A stretch of DNA of 64,000 nucleotides from Polychytrium aggregatum (Eukaryota; Chytridiomycota; Chytridiomycetes; Polychytriales), in NCBI RefSeq assembly GCF_025602895.1, contig NW_026516324.1, positions 1 through 64,000 on the forward strand, in the 5' to 3' direction. Shown here piece after piece: positions 24,902 to 35,631 of the stretch (position 1 is the stretch's first letter; each line of letters starts with the position of its first letter). The position numbers and the translations under genes are program-made. The notes beneath the pieces are model-generated. The model did not search any database. It saw only the letters and a program-made list of their open reading frames with translations, and had not been told where the DNA came from.

Positions 24902-27768
24902 ATGCGTCTTTTGCATCTCTCGCATCTGCGTGCCGGTGCGATTCGCCTGGCCCAGCGACACCAGCAGAGATGTCTGGCCGTAAGCACCCAGCACACCCAG
25001 CCGATCCCATTGCCGTGACGACAGCCGCTCGGCTCTGCCATCCATCCCATTCCCGCGATGCACACATCCTCCGGCACGGCCGGCACCATCGACAGACCTC
25101 ACAGCAAGCCAGCTGGCTCGGAATAGACTCTCCGGATATGCCCTGCCCTTGCTCACTCTCCCGCCCTCGTTGATCGCAGACCCTCGGTCCGCAAATCGTT
25201 GCTGCCAAGAAGGCCATCCTCTTTCCCGGACAGGGCTCGCAGGTGGGTGAAGAGAGAGGCATACAGCCCGCAAGGGTGCGAGGCGCTGGCTTCTGCAGCC
25301 CTTGCATCCAGGCATGAATGTGTGCGCTATGCTCTCTCTTGCTGCGCTCGGCGTCAGTGGAGACCGGCAATGCTGCCCAGCATACTGACCCTGGACAACC
25401 CACACCCGCCAGTTTGTCGGTAGGTCTTGTCCTTGAGGGCCAGTGCTTGTCCCCCAAATGTATCTCGCGTTGAAGCACCGCCCGCAACAACTAGCTGACG
25501 CCGAGGTGATTCCAAGGCATGGGCAAGGATATCTATGACGAGTTTGCCGTCGCAAGGGAGGTCATCGACGAGGCCGATAGCGTCGTCGGAGGCGGCCTCA
25601 AGACTCTGATGTTCGAGGGACCACAGGTATACTGTCGCTGCTCTTTCATCCACACACCCGGCGCTACGGCTTGGCCTGCTCCCTCGAGCATGAGGGGCTC
25701 ATGCCCCGCCAGATCTGATGCGAATTCTCGTCTGGTCTGCAGCCCCAGCTCACTCTGACGAGCAACGCGCAGCCAGGTAAGGCTTGTTGGGGGCGACATC
25801 CCTCGGGTCGCTTGCAAGACGCCATCAATCCACAGATCGCTGCGACTTTCGGGTCGGCGGTTCGGAAGGGAGCAAAGTGTCCGAGGCACTGTGACCGATA
25901 GCAGTGTCCGGACTGACTGCTGCATCGCTCGGCGGAACACAACGCTTCGCTCTCTCGCTGTCCGATTTTTGAATCCAGCCATCCTTGCCCACTCAATCGC
26001 CCTCTTCCGGGTCTTGGAGGTGAGCGATCCTCACGTCAGTCCGCCACAGCCGAGCCAAGTGATAGAGATACGAGAGCACCGTATCGCACATAGCCTCGAC
26101 TCGGTCTCAACGCTGCACAGGGACACATGCTGACATATGCTGTTCTGTCTGCTGTAGAAGGAATACGGATCGCCGCTCAAGAACTGCGAATATGTCATGG
26201 GCCACAGTCTTGGAGAATAGTGCGTTTTATAGTCGCCATCGTACAAGCAGTGAGAGGAGGGATCTCGGCGCATGCACTCAGCCGCTAAAACCCCCCCGAT
26301 TGCCCCTGCAGCACGGCTCTGGTCGCGACGTCGTCTCTGAAGTAAGAGGACTGCAAATACTTGGTGTGAATATTGGGTCCCTGGCGGTGATCCCGACAGC
26401 GACTGTACAATCACAGACTCACGTCCGACTGTTTTTTCATGCTGCTCTAGACTCGAAGATGCCGTTCGATTGGTGGTACGCATGGCAATACTGACAGATG
26501 CAGAGGAGCATGAAGTCATTGATTCGCTGGTAATCGAGCGGCAGACTGAGCGGCATTGTGTGGCTGTGACAGAAACTGAGAGGAGAGACCATGCAACAAA
26601 CGACGAAGGATGTGAAGACGATCATGCAAGCCCTGGTCATCAAAGGCAACCACCTCCATGAGATCGAGGCCTTGATGGCGAAAATCCAAATCAATCTGCC
26701 TGCAGGGGAAGTGGCCGAGATCGCCAATATCAACAGGTATTGTGCTGAGAGCCTCTGCTGTCTCGAGCCGCAGCAACTGCCTTGGCGTGTGAAAAGGATG
26801 CTTTCGATTCGATCGCCACCATCATGCTCGCAGCGACAGACATGCATGGGTTTTCCACTTGTCCATGTCAACGTCCACGTTCCCATGGAATAGGAAGCTC
26901 TTCGTTCTCTGGGCACCGGAGCACATTCTAACATCTTGCCCACCACCGCTTCAGTCGCAAACAGGTTCGCTGCGTTCTGTTAACGACCTCAAACGCACCA
27001 ACAGGGACATGCACTGCCATGAACTGACTCGTGGCGTCCACTTTGCATCCCCAGATCGTGCTCAGCGGCACTGTTGATGGGATAGAAAACGCAACCTCTC
27101 TCATTCAGAGCAAGGGGTACTCTGGCCGCGCCGTGACGTTGCCCGTGTCGGCTCCGTTCCACTGCCGCTTGATGGCTCCTGCGGCCGAGTTGATGAAAAA
27201 CGCGCTGATGGCCACCAACTTCAAGCTCCCCCAAGTCGAAGTCATCTCCAACGTAACAGCGCGTCCTGTGAGTATCTCGGGGAAAGCCACCGCCGAGCTT
27301 GAGTTCGCGGTCGAGATTGCAATTCTTGGTGATTGATCGTTGGACGTAACCCTCGACTCTGAGCATCACCGACTCCCCCCTGCTAACGTCCGCCGATATT
27401 GGCAGTTTGATAATGCCGGCGAAATAGGATACCTGCTCTACCGCCAGATTGCCGAGACCGTGCAGTGGTACCGCTCCCTCCAGTATGCCTTCCACGACGA
27501 AGTGCACGAGTTTGTGTGCATCGGGCCCTCCAAAGCTCTCTCGAATCTGCTCAAGAAGGACCACCCTGAGCTGACGTCGAGGTAGGGGGCAGGAGGAGAT
27601 GGCCGCCTGATGCGGCTTTCTGGCATCGGCGGTGTTCTCACACCCAGGCCACTACAGCCCAGTTGCATGTCGTTTTCTCACAGGCATATCCACAATGCTC
27701 CCTCCAGATCCATCTGCGACATAGATGATATCCGGGCCTTTGGCAAGTTGTTGGCCGAGAGGCCTTGA
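24902..27768 (+). CDS. MCT1: Mitochondrial malonyl-CoA:ACP transacylase (multi-exon, with micro-exons)
   Basis: Transfers malonyl groups from CoA to acyl carrier protein in mitochondrial type II fatty-acid synthesis, the route that supplies lipoate precursors. The first exon (24902-24978) encodes an Arg-rich, acid-free presequence typical of mitochondrial import. The FabD-family motifs appear in order: FPGQGSQ, FVGMG, LTSNAQPAILAHS, GHSLGEY (catalytic Ser), KLRGETMQ (Arg that holds the malonyl carboxylate), NINSRKQIVLSG, APFHCRLM (catalytic His), and VHEFVCIGPSKALSNLLKK. Joining these requires a 7-nt exon at 25413-25419 and a 10-nt exon at 26955-26964. The C-terminus ends LLAERP at 27766-27768, with an AATAAA three bases after the stop. 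All catalytic residues expected for the family are present. Confidence 0.92.
25413..25419 (+). other. 7-nt micro-exon of MCT1
   Basis: The exon before it ends in GGACAGGGCTCGCAG and the exon after it begins GCATGGGCAAGG at 25517. The family motif needs Phe-Val-Gly-Met-Gly between Gln and Lys. The seven bases TTTGTCG, preceded by CCGCCAG and followed by GTAGGT, supply exactly these codons and the right phase. Confidence 0.75.
26955..26964 (+). other. 10-nt micro-exon of MCT1
   Basis: The bases TCGCAAACAG are flanked by TTCAG and GTTCGC. They join AACATCAACAG (ending near 26737) to ATCGTGCTCAGC (about 27054), giving Asn-Ser-Arg-Lys-Gln-Ile in frame, which fits the conserved N-S-x-x-Q-hydrophobic stretch of the family. 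Confidence 0.75.
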
Positions 27769-28325
27769 TCAATAAACAGCACTGCGGGGGTTCACAGAGC
27801 CGCAGCGTTTCCCTGCTGCACAAACGCAGGGCTTTCGCTGAGGACGATTGCAGGCGCTGTTTGGTCGTGGCTACGGGCTGCAGCCATAGCCATGAAGGTG
27901 GCTGATCGTTCGGGTCATGATGCCCCTCGTGGATGAGCTCGTCAATATTACGGCCTATGAACTCCAGAGTGGATCGCCCAGATTGATTTGGTCAACGATC
28001 AAATGGTCTATTGAACGCAGGCCTCCACAGGCTACATATTCGATTGCAACGAGGCAGTACCCCGTCTGTTCCCGCACCGCTCGTGGGTCTGGAGTGATCC
28101 GCTCGGAGGCAGGATCCGGGCTGGCGGGGTGAGGCGCCAGAAGCTCTCCAGAGCCATCCATTCGCAGGCCGAGTATCGAGGAGAGCGACTGGCCGATCAG
28201 AGGGGCAACCCGGGAAAGGAGGCTGTCTCTGCCGAGCCCGCTGATGCACGGGCCCGCTCTCTCTCCCTCTCTTTACCTGCTCTCCTGGGTCCGCGCCGCC
28301 ATCTGCCGGAGTCTGCTCGGCAAAA
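27769..28325. other. Intergenic region, no gene seen
   Basis: Between MCT1 and IFT46 on the same strand. It holds an AATAAA at 27771-27776, a candidate polyadenylation signal for MCT1. An open frame from 27917 on the plus strand has no recognisable similarity. Confidence 0.5.
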
Positions 28326-30926
28326 ATGGAGAATAAAAGCAAGGGCAAGGTAAATGGTAGCTTGCAGGACGCCTGGTCGCCCACGTCTGCGACCGGCCGA
28401 ATAGCCGGCCATCCCATGGATCGTGTGCCTGCCCTCCCGCGGATACTGCAGATGCTCGGTGCTTGGTAACGAGGAGCACCAGAATAGTCGCTGTGCTGCA
28501 GCGAGCCATCAGGGTGCAATGTGTTCTCGCGTGCAGCAGACAGTTGCGCTTGATGTCGTCATCTCAAGTGCTGCAGCTAGTCGACACGCTCGCTAACGTT
28601 CGCTAATATCCGTGGGCATTCGCTGATGCCTCCGACACGTCCAGAATGAGCCGGTGAAAGTGTCCAATACCTACTTCGATGAGTTGCTGGAGCTGAGCGA
28701 TGGCGAAAACGAAGGTGGAAGCCGAGGATCGCCACCGTCAGGTATTTGCTGCTGTTCTTGCACGAAGCCCGCTCCAGGGCAAGTCGAGTTCAAGATCCAC
28801 GAATCTTCATGAACATTTTGCATTCAAGGAGGGCCTATCGCGACACCTGCCATCGTCGCCATCGCCATCGCCATCGCCGCGCTGACAGGTCGACTTTTGC
28901 ATCAGAGGAGAAATCAAGAGGGGACAGTCCTCCGTCTGCGACCATGTCGGATTCCGAAGAAGAATATGACCACGACGACGACGACGAGCTCTACATCAGC
29001 GACGACAACATCATGGTGAGACTCGAGCGCGGCATCGCACCGGCTTGATATCGCGACAGACAGCCCAATGGGTTGTCGCCTCTGGGTCTCGATGGGCTGC
29101 TCAAGTCAGCGCACCGCATCCGTACTCATAAAGGCTCATTCACGCCAGAGCACCGGAATGGCATCCAAGTCGAGGAAAGATGGGATGGAAATGGGCAAGT
29201 ACTCTTCCCGAGCCGACGGAAAGCCTCAGGATCTTGTCGCGAAAGAGAACAAACCCAAAGCTGGAGGGGGTCGTGATCCTGGCAAGAAGAGGCACAAACC
29301 AAAGGAGCACGGTGATCCGGAAGGAAAACCCAAAGGCCCTCATGGGAGGAAGCAAGAGCACGACGACGACGAGGATGAGGACGAAGACGACGATGACGAT
29401 GAAGACGGCGACGAGGAAGACAACGAAGATAACGACGACAGCGAGAACGACGATCACGATGATGAGCGCGACGATGACGACGACGATCTTGTTGAAGGCT
29501 CCGCACAGAACAAAGACAAGAAGTAAGCCGAGGCTGGTACTTGCCTCTTGATGCTGAGCGTTGTGTTGAGTGTTGTGTGTTAAGTGTTGAGTGTTGTGTG
29601 TTGAGTGTTGAGTGTTGAGTGTTGAATGTTGTGTGTTGAGTGTTGAGTGCTGGGAAGTGAGCAGATATACCGACTGACAGCCCCTTCCTCACAACTCCTT
29701 CCTGACGGCTTACTCGATGCCGAAATTGCTGCATTCCCTTCGAACTGGGCGTGGAGTAGCTCTGGGATGTATGCCTCATCGGCATTCAAGGATCTGGCCG
29801 TCGGAGACGACATCAAGGAGCTGTTCCAGTACATCTCGCGGTACAAGCCGCAAGATATGGACATTGACACACTGCTCAAGCCATTCATCCCGGACTACAT
29901 CCCGTCGATCGGGGACATTGACGCCTTCATCAAGGTGTGTCTGGAGACCGAGTGCTGCACCGGGGGGACTGGACTGGATCGGCAGCAATCGCGGTTTGGT
30001 AACGCATGACGATATTCAGATCCCGCGGCCAGATCACAAGCCCGAAGCGCTGGGGTTGATGCTCCTGGATGAGCCCAACGGGAGGCAATCCGATCCCACA
30101 GGTCCGTGCATATCCGACGAGCCGAGCAGTCCAGCATGCAGCCTCATTGTCAAGAGAGTGCCGCCCGCCCTGCCGCCAGAGCACACAGCAGTCACGGAGT
30201 ATTGGGGGCTGGGGGTCGAGGCGAGACATGACCATGACCGTCTCGCACTGACACTTGCCTTCTGAACAGTGCTGGACCTCACTCTGAGGGCCGTGACCAA
30301 ATCCAGCGCACCCATCCCTCAGATCGTCCGGTCGATTGATGCAGAGACGCTGCGCACAAAGCCCAAGCGCATCGACGCCTGGATCGAGAGCGTCAAGGAG
30401 CTGCATGCCGCAAAGCCGCCTCTGTCTGTGGCGTATTCGAAGCGGATGCCGGACATTGAGGACCTGATGCAAGTTTGGCCTCCCGAGATCGAGGCAGCCG
30501 TCAGCGAGGTAGGCTTCTCGGCGGCACCGTTCATCCTGGCACAGCATCCTCTCGCATTGCGGTCATGCCTCGGTCGGCCCCCGGCAGGGCACTGCGTCTC
30601 GCTGATGGTACTCTCTCCCGCAGATCGTCTTGCCCAGCCCCGCCATCGACCTGGCGCTCCCCCTCTATGTGCAGCTCATCAACACAGTCTTGGATATCCC
30701 TGTCAGCACAGTCTCCTCCAAGCCTGGACCGCAGAGACCGTCGCAGCCGCCGCCGCAGAGCCACGCGATGCTGTCCGCCGGCGCTCAGACAATCGAGTCC
30801 CTGCATGTACTATTTACCCTGTACTCGGAGTTCAAGAACTCGCACCATTTCAAGGCGCTGCAGCGCATGTCAGGCGATTCTCAGATGGAGCTCGGGCTGG
30901 AGGGCGTGGCTCCGGCGGCCAAGTAG
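28326..30926 (+). CDS. IFT46: Intraflagellar transport protein 46 (IFT-B subunit, multi-exon)
   Basis: Core IFT-B subunit that carries outer dynein arms and other cargo along flagella. Exons as I read them: 28326-28349, 28645-28741, 28916-29015, 29134-29525, 29760-29934, 30021-30101, 30270-30508 and 30624-30926. The N-terminal half is disordered, with a very acidic Asp/Glu run encoded at about 29358-29500, as in animal IFT46. The conserved core follows: IKELFQYISRYKPQDMDID, LKPFIPDYIPSIGDIDAF, PRPDHKPEALGLMLLDEPN, IDAWIESVKELHAAKPP, MPDIEDLMQVWPPE and SLHVLFTLYSEFKNSHHF. All are hallmark segments in the right order. Relative to human IFT46 there is an insertion of about 35 residues (Pro/Gln/Ser-rich) between the DIPV and IQSLHVLF-type motifs. 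It is the third flagellar gene in the window. Confidence 0.93.
29553..29652 (+). repeat. TGTTGAG/TGTTGTG tandem repeat in an IFT46 intron
   Basis: About thirteen near-identical 7-base units (TTGAGTG with TTGTGTG variants) fill the middle of the intron between the acidic exon and the core domain. Confidence 0.9.
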
Positions 30927-31213
30927 CTAGTAGCGCAATCGTGAGCGGGGCGGACGGCCCAATGCATTGCAAGTATGCTGATCGTGCACACCAACAAAGA
31001 GATTATGCCGAGTGTGCATTGAACCGCCAGTAGATGCGAAGCGCCGCTCAATCCATTGCCATCATAGCCAATACACACACACACCACTGAAAGTGATGGC
31101 GAGATCGGTCTGTGCTTGTAAGGAGATGGTGTATTGAGAATACCAGACGAGGATCGGCCAAAGACCAGCTCGTCGCGCGGATGACGAAAGACGTGCGATA
31201 GCCACAAGCAGGT

Positions 31214-34200
31214 CTACAATTCTTCATCGTCGTCGATGCCGACCCACATCAGAGTGGAGTCGTTGTCGATCATGACAAACATGTGCTCGTAGGCCGGCAG
31301 CCGTAGCGTTTCCCAGACTTGTTCCTCGCTGTATCCCTTGGCGATGGCGCGTTCCTTGATGGCTGTAAACCGAAGGCTTCGCTTCATCGATCCATCGGCA
31401 TTCTTGGACATTTCTCTCAACAAGCCGAAGATAGCGGCCGTAGGCTCCATCGAGCGGCCACCGCCGTGACGCTGCTCCGTCAGCGAGGCTTTGGATACAT
31501 CAATCAAGCGGAGGGCTTCATCCACATCGTCGATGGCGATCTCGTCCGACTGGCGGAGACGGGCCTGGACACAGCGCCAAATGCAGAGAAAGTATCAGCG
31601 GCGTGAGATAATGAAAGCTGGGGAGGTCGAGATAGCAGTGCAATCGTGGCATGTCTAAGCTTACCAGGGCGCTGGACAGTCGAATCACACTCAGGAGCGT
31701 TCTGGCGGTGGTATACTGCAGACCCGACATCTCCCTCATCTTGCTGCGCAGATGAGCATAGGCATTGACCATGTAGTCGCCGACATTACGAGGCACCTTG
31801 GGCGAGAAGGTCTTGGCTTTGGCAATGTAGTGTCTGCGCGGTCCGGGAGCAAGCTATGAGAAACGCGATGGACACGAAGAGCAAAGCGACACGGCAAAGC
31901 GAGCAGGGTGATTCCGTCCAGCGCACCTCATCATATCGATCGACAGGAGCTCGACCTGTCGGTCTCCCGTCGGATGGACGCTGTGCATATGGACATAGGC
32001 GACGTGCTGAGCGAGTCTGCGATGCAAACGGGTTGGAGCGAAAGACGGATGAGTCGACGAGCCCGGAGCGATGCCGACAGGACTCTGAGTGTACGGCATT
32101 GGCGCCCAAATGCAGCACAGCAGCATTCCAGTCCACAAAGTTGGTCATGGACAGCACCTCAAATCGCGATCCAGATCGGGCTTGTCCAGCATCAAGAACA
32201 GCAGGTCAAATCTGCTGAGGAGAGCGGGTGGCAAGTTGATGTTTTCGGTGGCGGACTTGTAGGGGTTGTATCGCCCGAACTGAGGGTTGGCGGCAGCTAG
32301 GATCGACGTGCGGGCGTTTAGAGTGGTTGTGATGCCCGCCTGCGAGAGTCAAGGGAGGGGCCGGTCAGTCAACGTATGTCGGAGCATTACAAGTGGGAGC
32401 GGCACAAAGACATGCAGGCCGCGACAAATGCCAAGCCAAGCTTCAATCTGGTGAGCCCCATGGGCACCACGAGACAGGAGAAGAGCAATCGGCGTCCCGT
32501 ATGTGGATTTCCTGACTGTCGGCCTTGGTACTGCTGCAGTCCTCGGCAACGAATGACCAGGTCAAGTGGGACACTTGCCTTGCTGATGCTGATGGTTTGC
32601 TGTTCCATGACTTCATGGATGGCCGTGCGATCGTTCTCATCCATCTTGTCGAACTCATCGATACAGGCAATGCCGTTGTCGGCCAGGACCAGGGCGCCGC
32701 CTTCGAGGATCATCTCGTCTGTAACAGGGTCGCGGATGACACTGGCGGTCAGACCAACACCGGAGCTGCCTCTGCCCGTGGTGTAGACGCCGCGGGGCGA
32801 GATCTTGCTGATGTACTTGAGCAGCTGCGACTTGGCAACACCGGGGTCACCCATCATGCAAACGTTGATGTCGCCGCGGATCTTCATGCCGTCGCCCGTC
32901 TCCTTTTGCGCGCCGCCGATGAGGAGCAGCAGAAGCGCCTTCTTGACGTTCTCTTCGCCATAGATCTCAGGAGCGATGCTGCTAGCCATACGCTCGTACA
33001 GGTTTGGCGACTGCTTGAGCTCCTCGATCTGCTCCTCGATGGCCTCGGTTGCAGTCATGTGCGTGTACTGTTTCTTAAGCTGGACGATGTGCTGGGCTTC
33101 CAGATAGGTCTCGGTGATGAGGCCCGCTTTCAGGGCCTTGAATCCGGTGTGCGGAATAGGCAGGAAGATGCCCGATATCAGGACTGCCTCTCCGGGATTC
33201 AGAGCGCGAGTCAGGTCCTCGTAGACGTGAACGGTCATGGAGCGAGGGATGTGGCCCATAGGAACTTGGTCGGGCTGGGCGAGGCGGCACAAACGACCAC
33301 GGTGTCGTGTTAGAGAATCAGCCCATCCCCAGAGTCGCATATCAAACAGCGTCCAGGCGAAGACGGCACAGAACGCTAAGCGGCCTCGAGCAGCACCTTA
33401 CCATCTCTTGGATCTTGACCTCCTGGAATTTGAGAAAGCGCGAGGCCCGGACCTGCAGATAGAGCTTTCCCTTGTATCCGTTCTTCTTGCACTCCTCCGA
33501 GCCGCACTCGGAGAGCATCTTGAATGTCCTCGAAGTCACCTATGCACCACACGACCAAGCCCGATGGTTAGTGATGCCAGCCAGGGGGGGGCAACGAACA
33601 CAAAACACGAGAGCGCACCAAGACCGAGTCTAATCGGCGTGCGAGACCAATACGCCGGGAGGAGATCACCGAGCGCAGCCCAACCCCGCAAATGCATAAA
33701 CAGCACACACCACCATCACCCGCGCTCGTTAGGGAAGAAAGCGAGTCCCCAGATGCTCACCGGCTGGAAGTTCTCGGCGCCACAGCGATCGCAGGAATAG
33801 CAAAGAATCTGGGCTTGGGGCTTGACGTTGGTGACTCTGGTGACCATGCCCCGGACTGTGACGAGATGGCCGACGTGCTTGCCCTTGATCTCACGCACAG
33901 CCATAGCCTTGGTCTGGTCTCGGGGCTTGATGTACACGACGCTGGAGGCCGTCGGGACATTCCAGCAAGACAAGAACAGAACCGCGAGTGAATATCTTAA
34001 CAACCGGCTGGTGAGCGCCAGGACACCGCTCCGAGTAGCAGTCGAGGGCTAGGCAAGGCGAGACTAAAAGCTCAAGGAGAACATACAATCGCCGCGACAG
34101 AATGGGCGGAAGACTGCCCTCGACTGGATTGCCGAGCTGGGCCAGGTGCTGTCTGCGTTGGTAGATCAGCACATCGACCGAGTGGGAGTCGATGCTCGGC

Positions 34201-35343
34201 TGCAGATGCCATGGGCAGGATCATATGCGTCAATATATGTCAATGCTGCATCGTCGCTCTGCCAGTCAAACAGAACCGGGTTTCCAGTCACATTGCCCAC
34301 AGCCACACCGGATACAGGTGCTCGCTGGACAAAAGACAGTATCGGCTGCAGAGAGACGACACCTACCGGCTCGTTGTTCTCCGGCATGATGTTCTCGATC
34401 GCCCGCGTGAAGAGATCGGTGTAGCGGGCAGTGTTGGACTCGATGTTCTCGATGAATTCGAGGTCCGTGGGATCGTGCTGCCGGATGGGATTGGGACATG
34501 TCAAAAGCAACCAGAGGCCACAACGATCAGACAAGGCGAGAGGCAAGGCGAGAGGCAAGGCGAGAGGCAAGGCGAGAGGCAAGGCAAAGACAGCATCATA
34601 TCGCCAGGGTGAACACGAGGATCCGGGGCGTCGGTTGACGAGCGACTTACGCTGGCCACGTCATTCATATCGATGGTGATGGCGCCTCCTCGTTTCTGGG
34701 CGATCACTTTCTATGAACATCAGGCGTCGCCGGTGGTGGTGGTGGTGGTGGTGGTGGGGAGACACACAGTCAGCATGGATGTTCTCGGTCGTGCCAACAA
34801 ACAGCACTCCACTCCACTCTGCCCCGTGTTGCTCAAAGATCAAGCTCGGGCTGGGGGCCACGCGGACTTACGATATCCTCCAGATACTTGAAGTGCAGCG
34901 TCGGGGTGGCCTGGCGCTCGTGGACATTGTCGTCGACCTCGATCGTGAACTTTTGCAGAAAGTTGGTGATCTTGGCTGTAGGAAGCCCAGAAAGCAGAAG
35001 GGACGGAGGGTGTTGGTACATTCCAGCACACAGTCCAATCCGCATTCCAGCACAGAGTCCGATCCACATTCCAGCGCACATTCAGGCACCGATGACGAGG
35101 CGCTGTGGCCTCTCGCTCGACACAGATCCGCCCAGACTTTGACCAGATCTCACGGACGACTGGTGGCATCGTCCAGGCGTTCTCAGACTCGCGATCTTGG
35201 CCGCAGGCCAGGCCAGGTGCGCCGGGGTCGTAGAGCGGTCCGGACCAGGCCCTGGATTCCGGCGATCTGTCTGCAGCCTGCAGGAACGGGTCCTTACTCA
35301 GCTCCTCCTGGTAGTTGATGCGGATAGGTGCCGTCGAGGTCAT
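31214..35343 (-). CDS. MCM7: DNA replication licensing factor MCM7 (multi-exon)
   Basis: Subunit of the MCM2-7 replicative helicase. The start at 35343 ([14 protein letters not shown]) joins via a GTAAGG donor to [10 protein letters not shown], equivalent to the first helix of other MCM7 proteins. Later exons give [11 protein letters not shown], a zinc finger ([10 protein letters not shown], then [13 protein letters not shown]), [10 protein letters not shown] and [12 protein letters not shown]. The AAA+ core follows (about 33060-32580): SIAPEIYG, Walker [23 protein letters not shown], Walker B CIDEFDKM, and [19 protein letters not shown]. The next exon encodes [17 protein letters not shown] and [13 protein letters not shown] with the arginine finger. 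C-terminal exons include a winged-helix region ending at 31214. The intron at 32340-32578 appears to be GC-AG. The gene is head-to-head with MAD2. Confidence 0.95.
32340..32578 (-). other. GC-AG intron in MCM7
   Basis: The universally conserved Ser-Ile-Ser-Lys-Ala-Gly segment can be kept only if the exon ends AAG and the next starts GCGGGCATC. The donor is then AAG|GCAAGT and the acceptor CTCTCGCAG on the minus strand. Confidence 0.7.
34529..34584 (+). repeat. 12-bp tandem repeat in an MCM7 intron
   Basis: About 4.5 copies of AGGCAAGGCGAG. A short GGT microsatellite (about 34731-34757) lies in the neighbouring intron. Confidence 0.88.
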
Positions 35344-35631
35344 GCTGCCGGATCGCCTGGGATCGGTCGTCGTAGCTGCAGGGAGCGATAGAGGGGCGAG
35401 CTGGCGGCCGCCCAGAGCCGAACCGCGACCAGCCCTCAAATCGGCGCTGCGAGCCAGACATGATTTCCTTTTTCGCACAAATGATACACGTGATAAGCCG
35501 GGACGGCTCGGCGGCACATCTCGGCCAGACACAACCCTGGCAGCAACCAGGACCATCATCGAGCGGCTGCCTGTCTGCACACCATCCAACGCCGACCGCC
35601 GCTGCCGCCACAACCACCGCCGTCGCCAGCC
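35344..35631. promoter_or_regulatory. Divergent promoter region of MCM7 and MAD2
   Basis: Only 288 bp separate the opposed start codons of two cell-cycle genes. A motif ACACGTGATA (E-box-like CACGTG core) occurs near 35488. I see no MluI-box (ACGCGT) within it. Shared control is inferred from the spacing and functions. Confidence 0.5.

Noticed and set aside
24165-25555. Minus-strand frames of 441 and 316 residues across the HTATSF1-like and MCT1 genes
   Set aside because: They cross exons and introns of two supported genes on the other strand and show no domain.
27917-28132. Possible small gene or first IFT46 exon starting MMPLVDELVNITAYEL
   Set aside because: No acceptable splice join to the IFT46 frame and no similarity; a short exon at 28326 gives a cleaner start.
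29180-29551. Thr/Lys-rich frame overlapping the acidic IFT46 exon
   Set aside because: It is the shifted reading of the Asp/Glu repeat; the acidic frame matches IFT46 and splices in phase.
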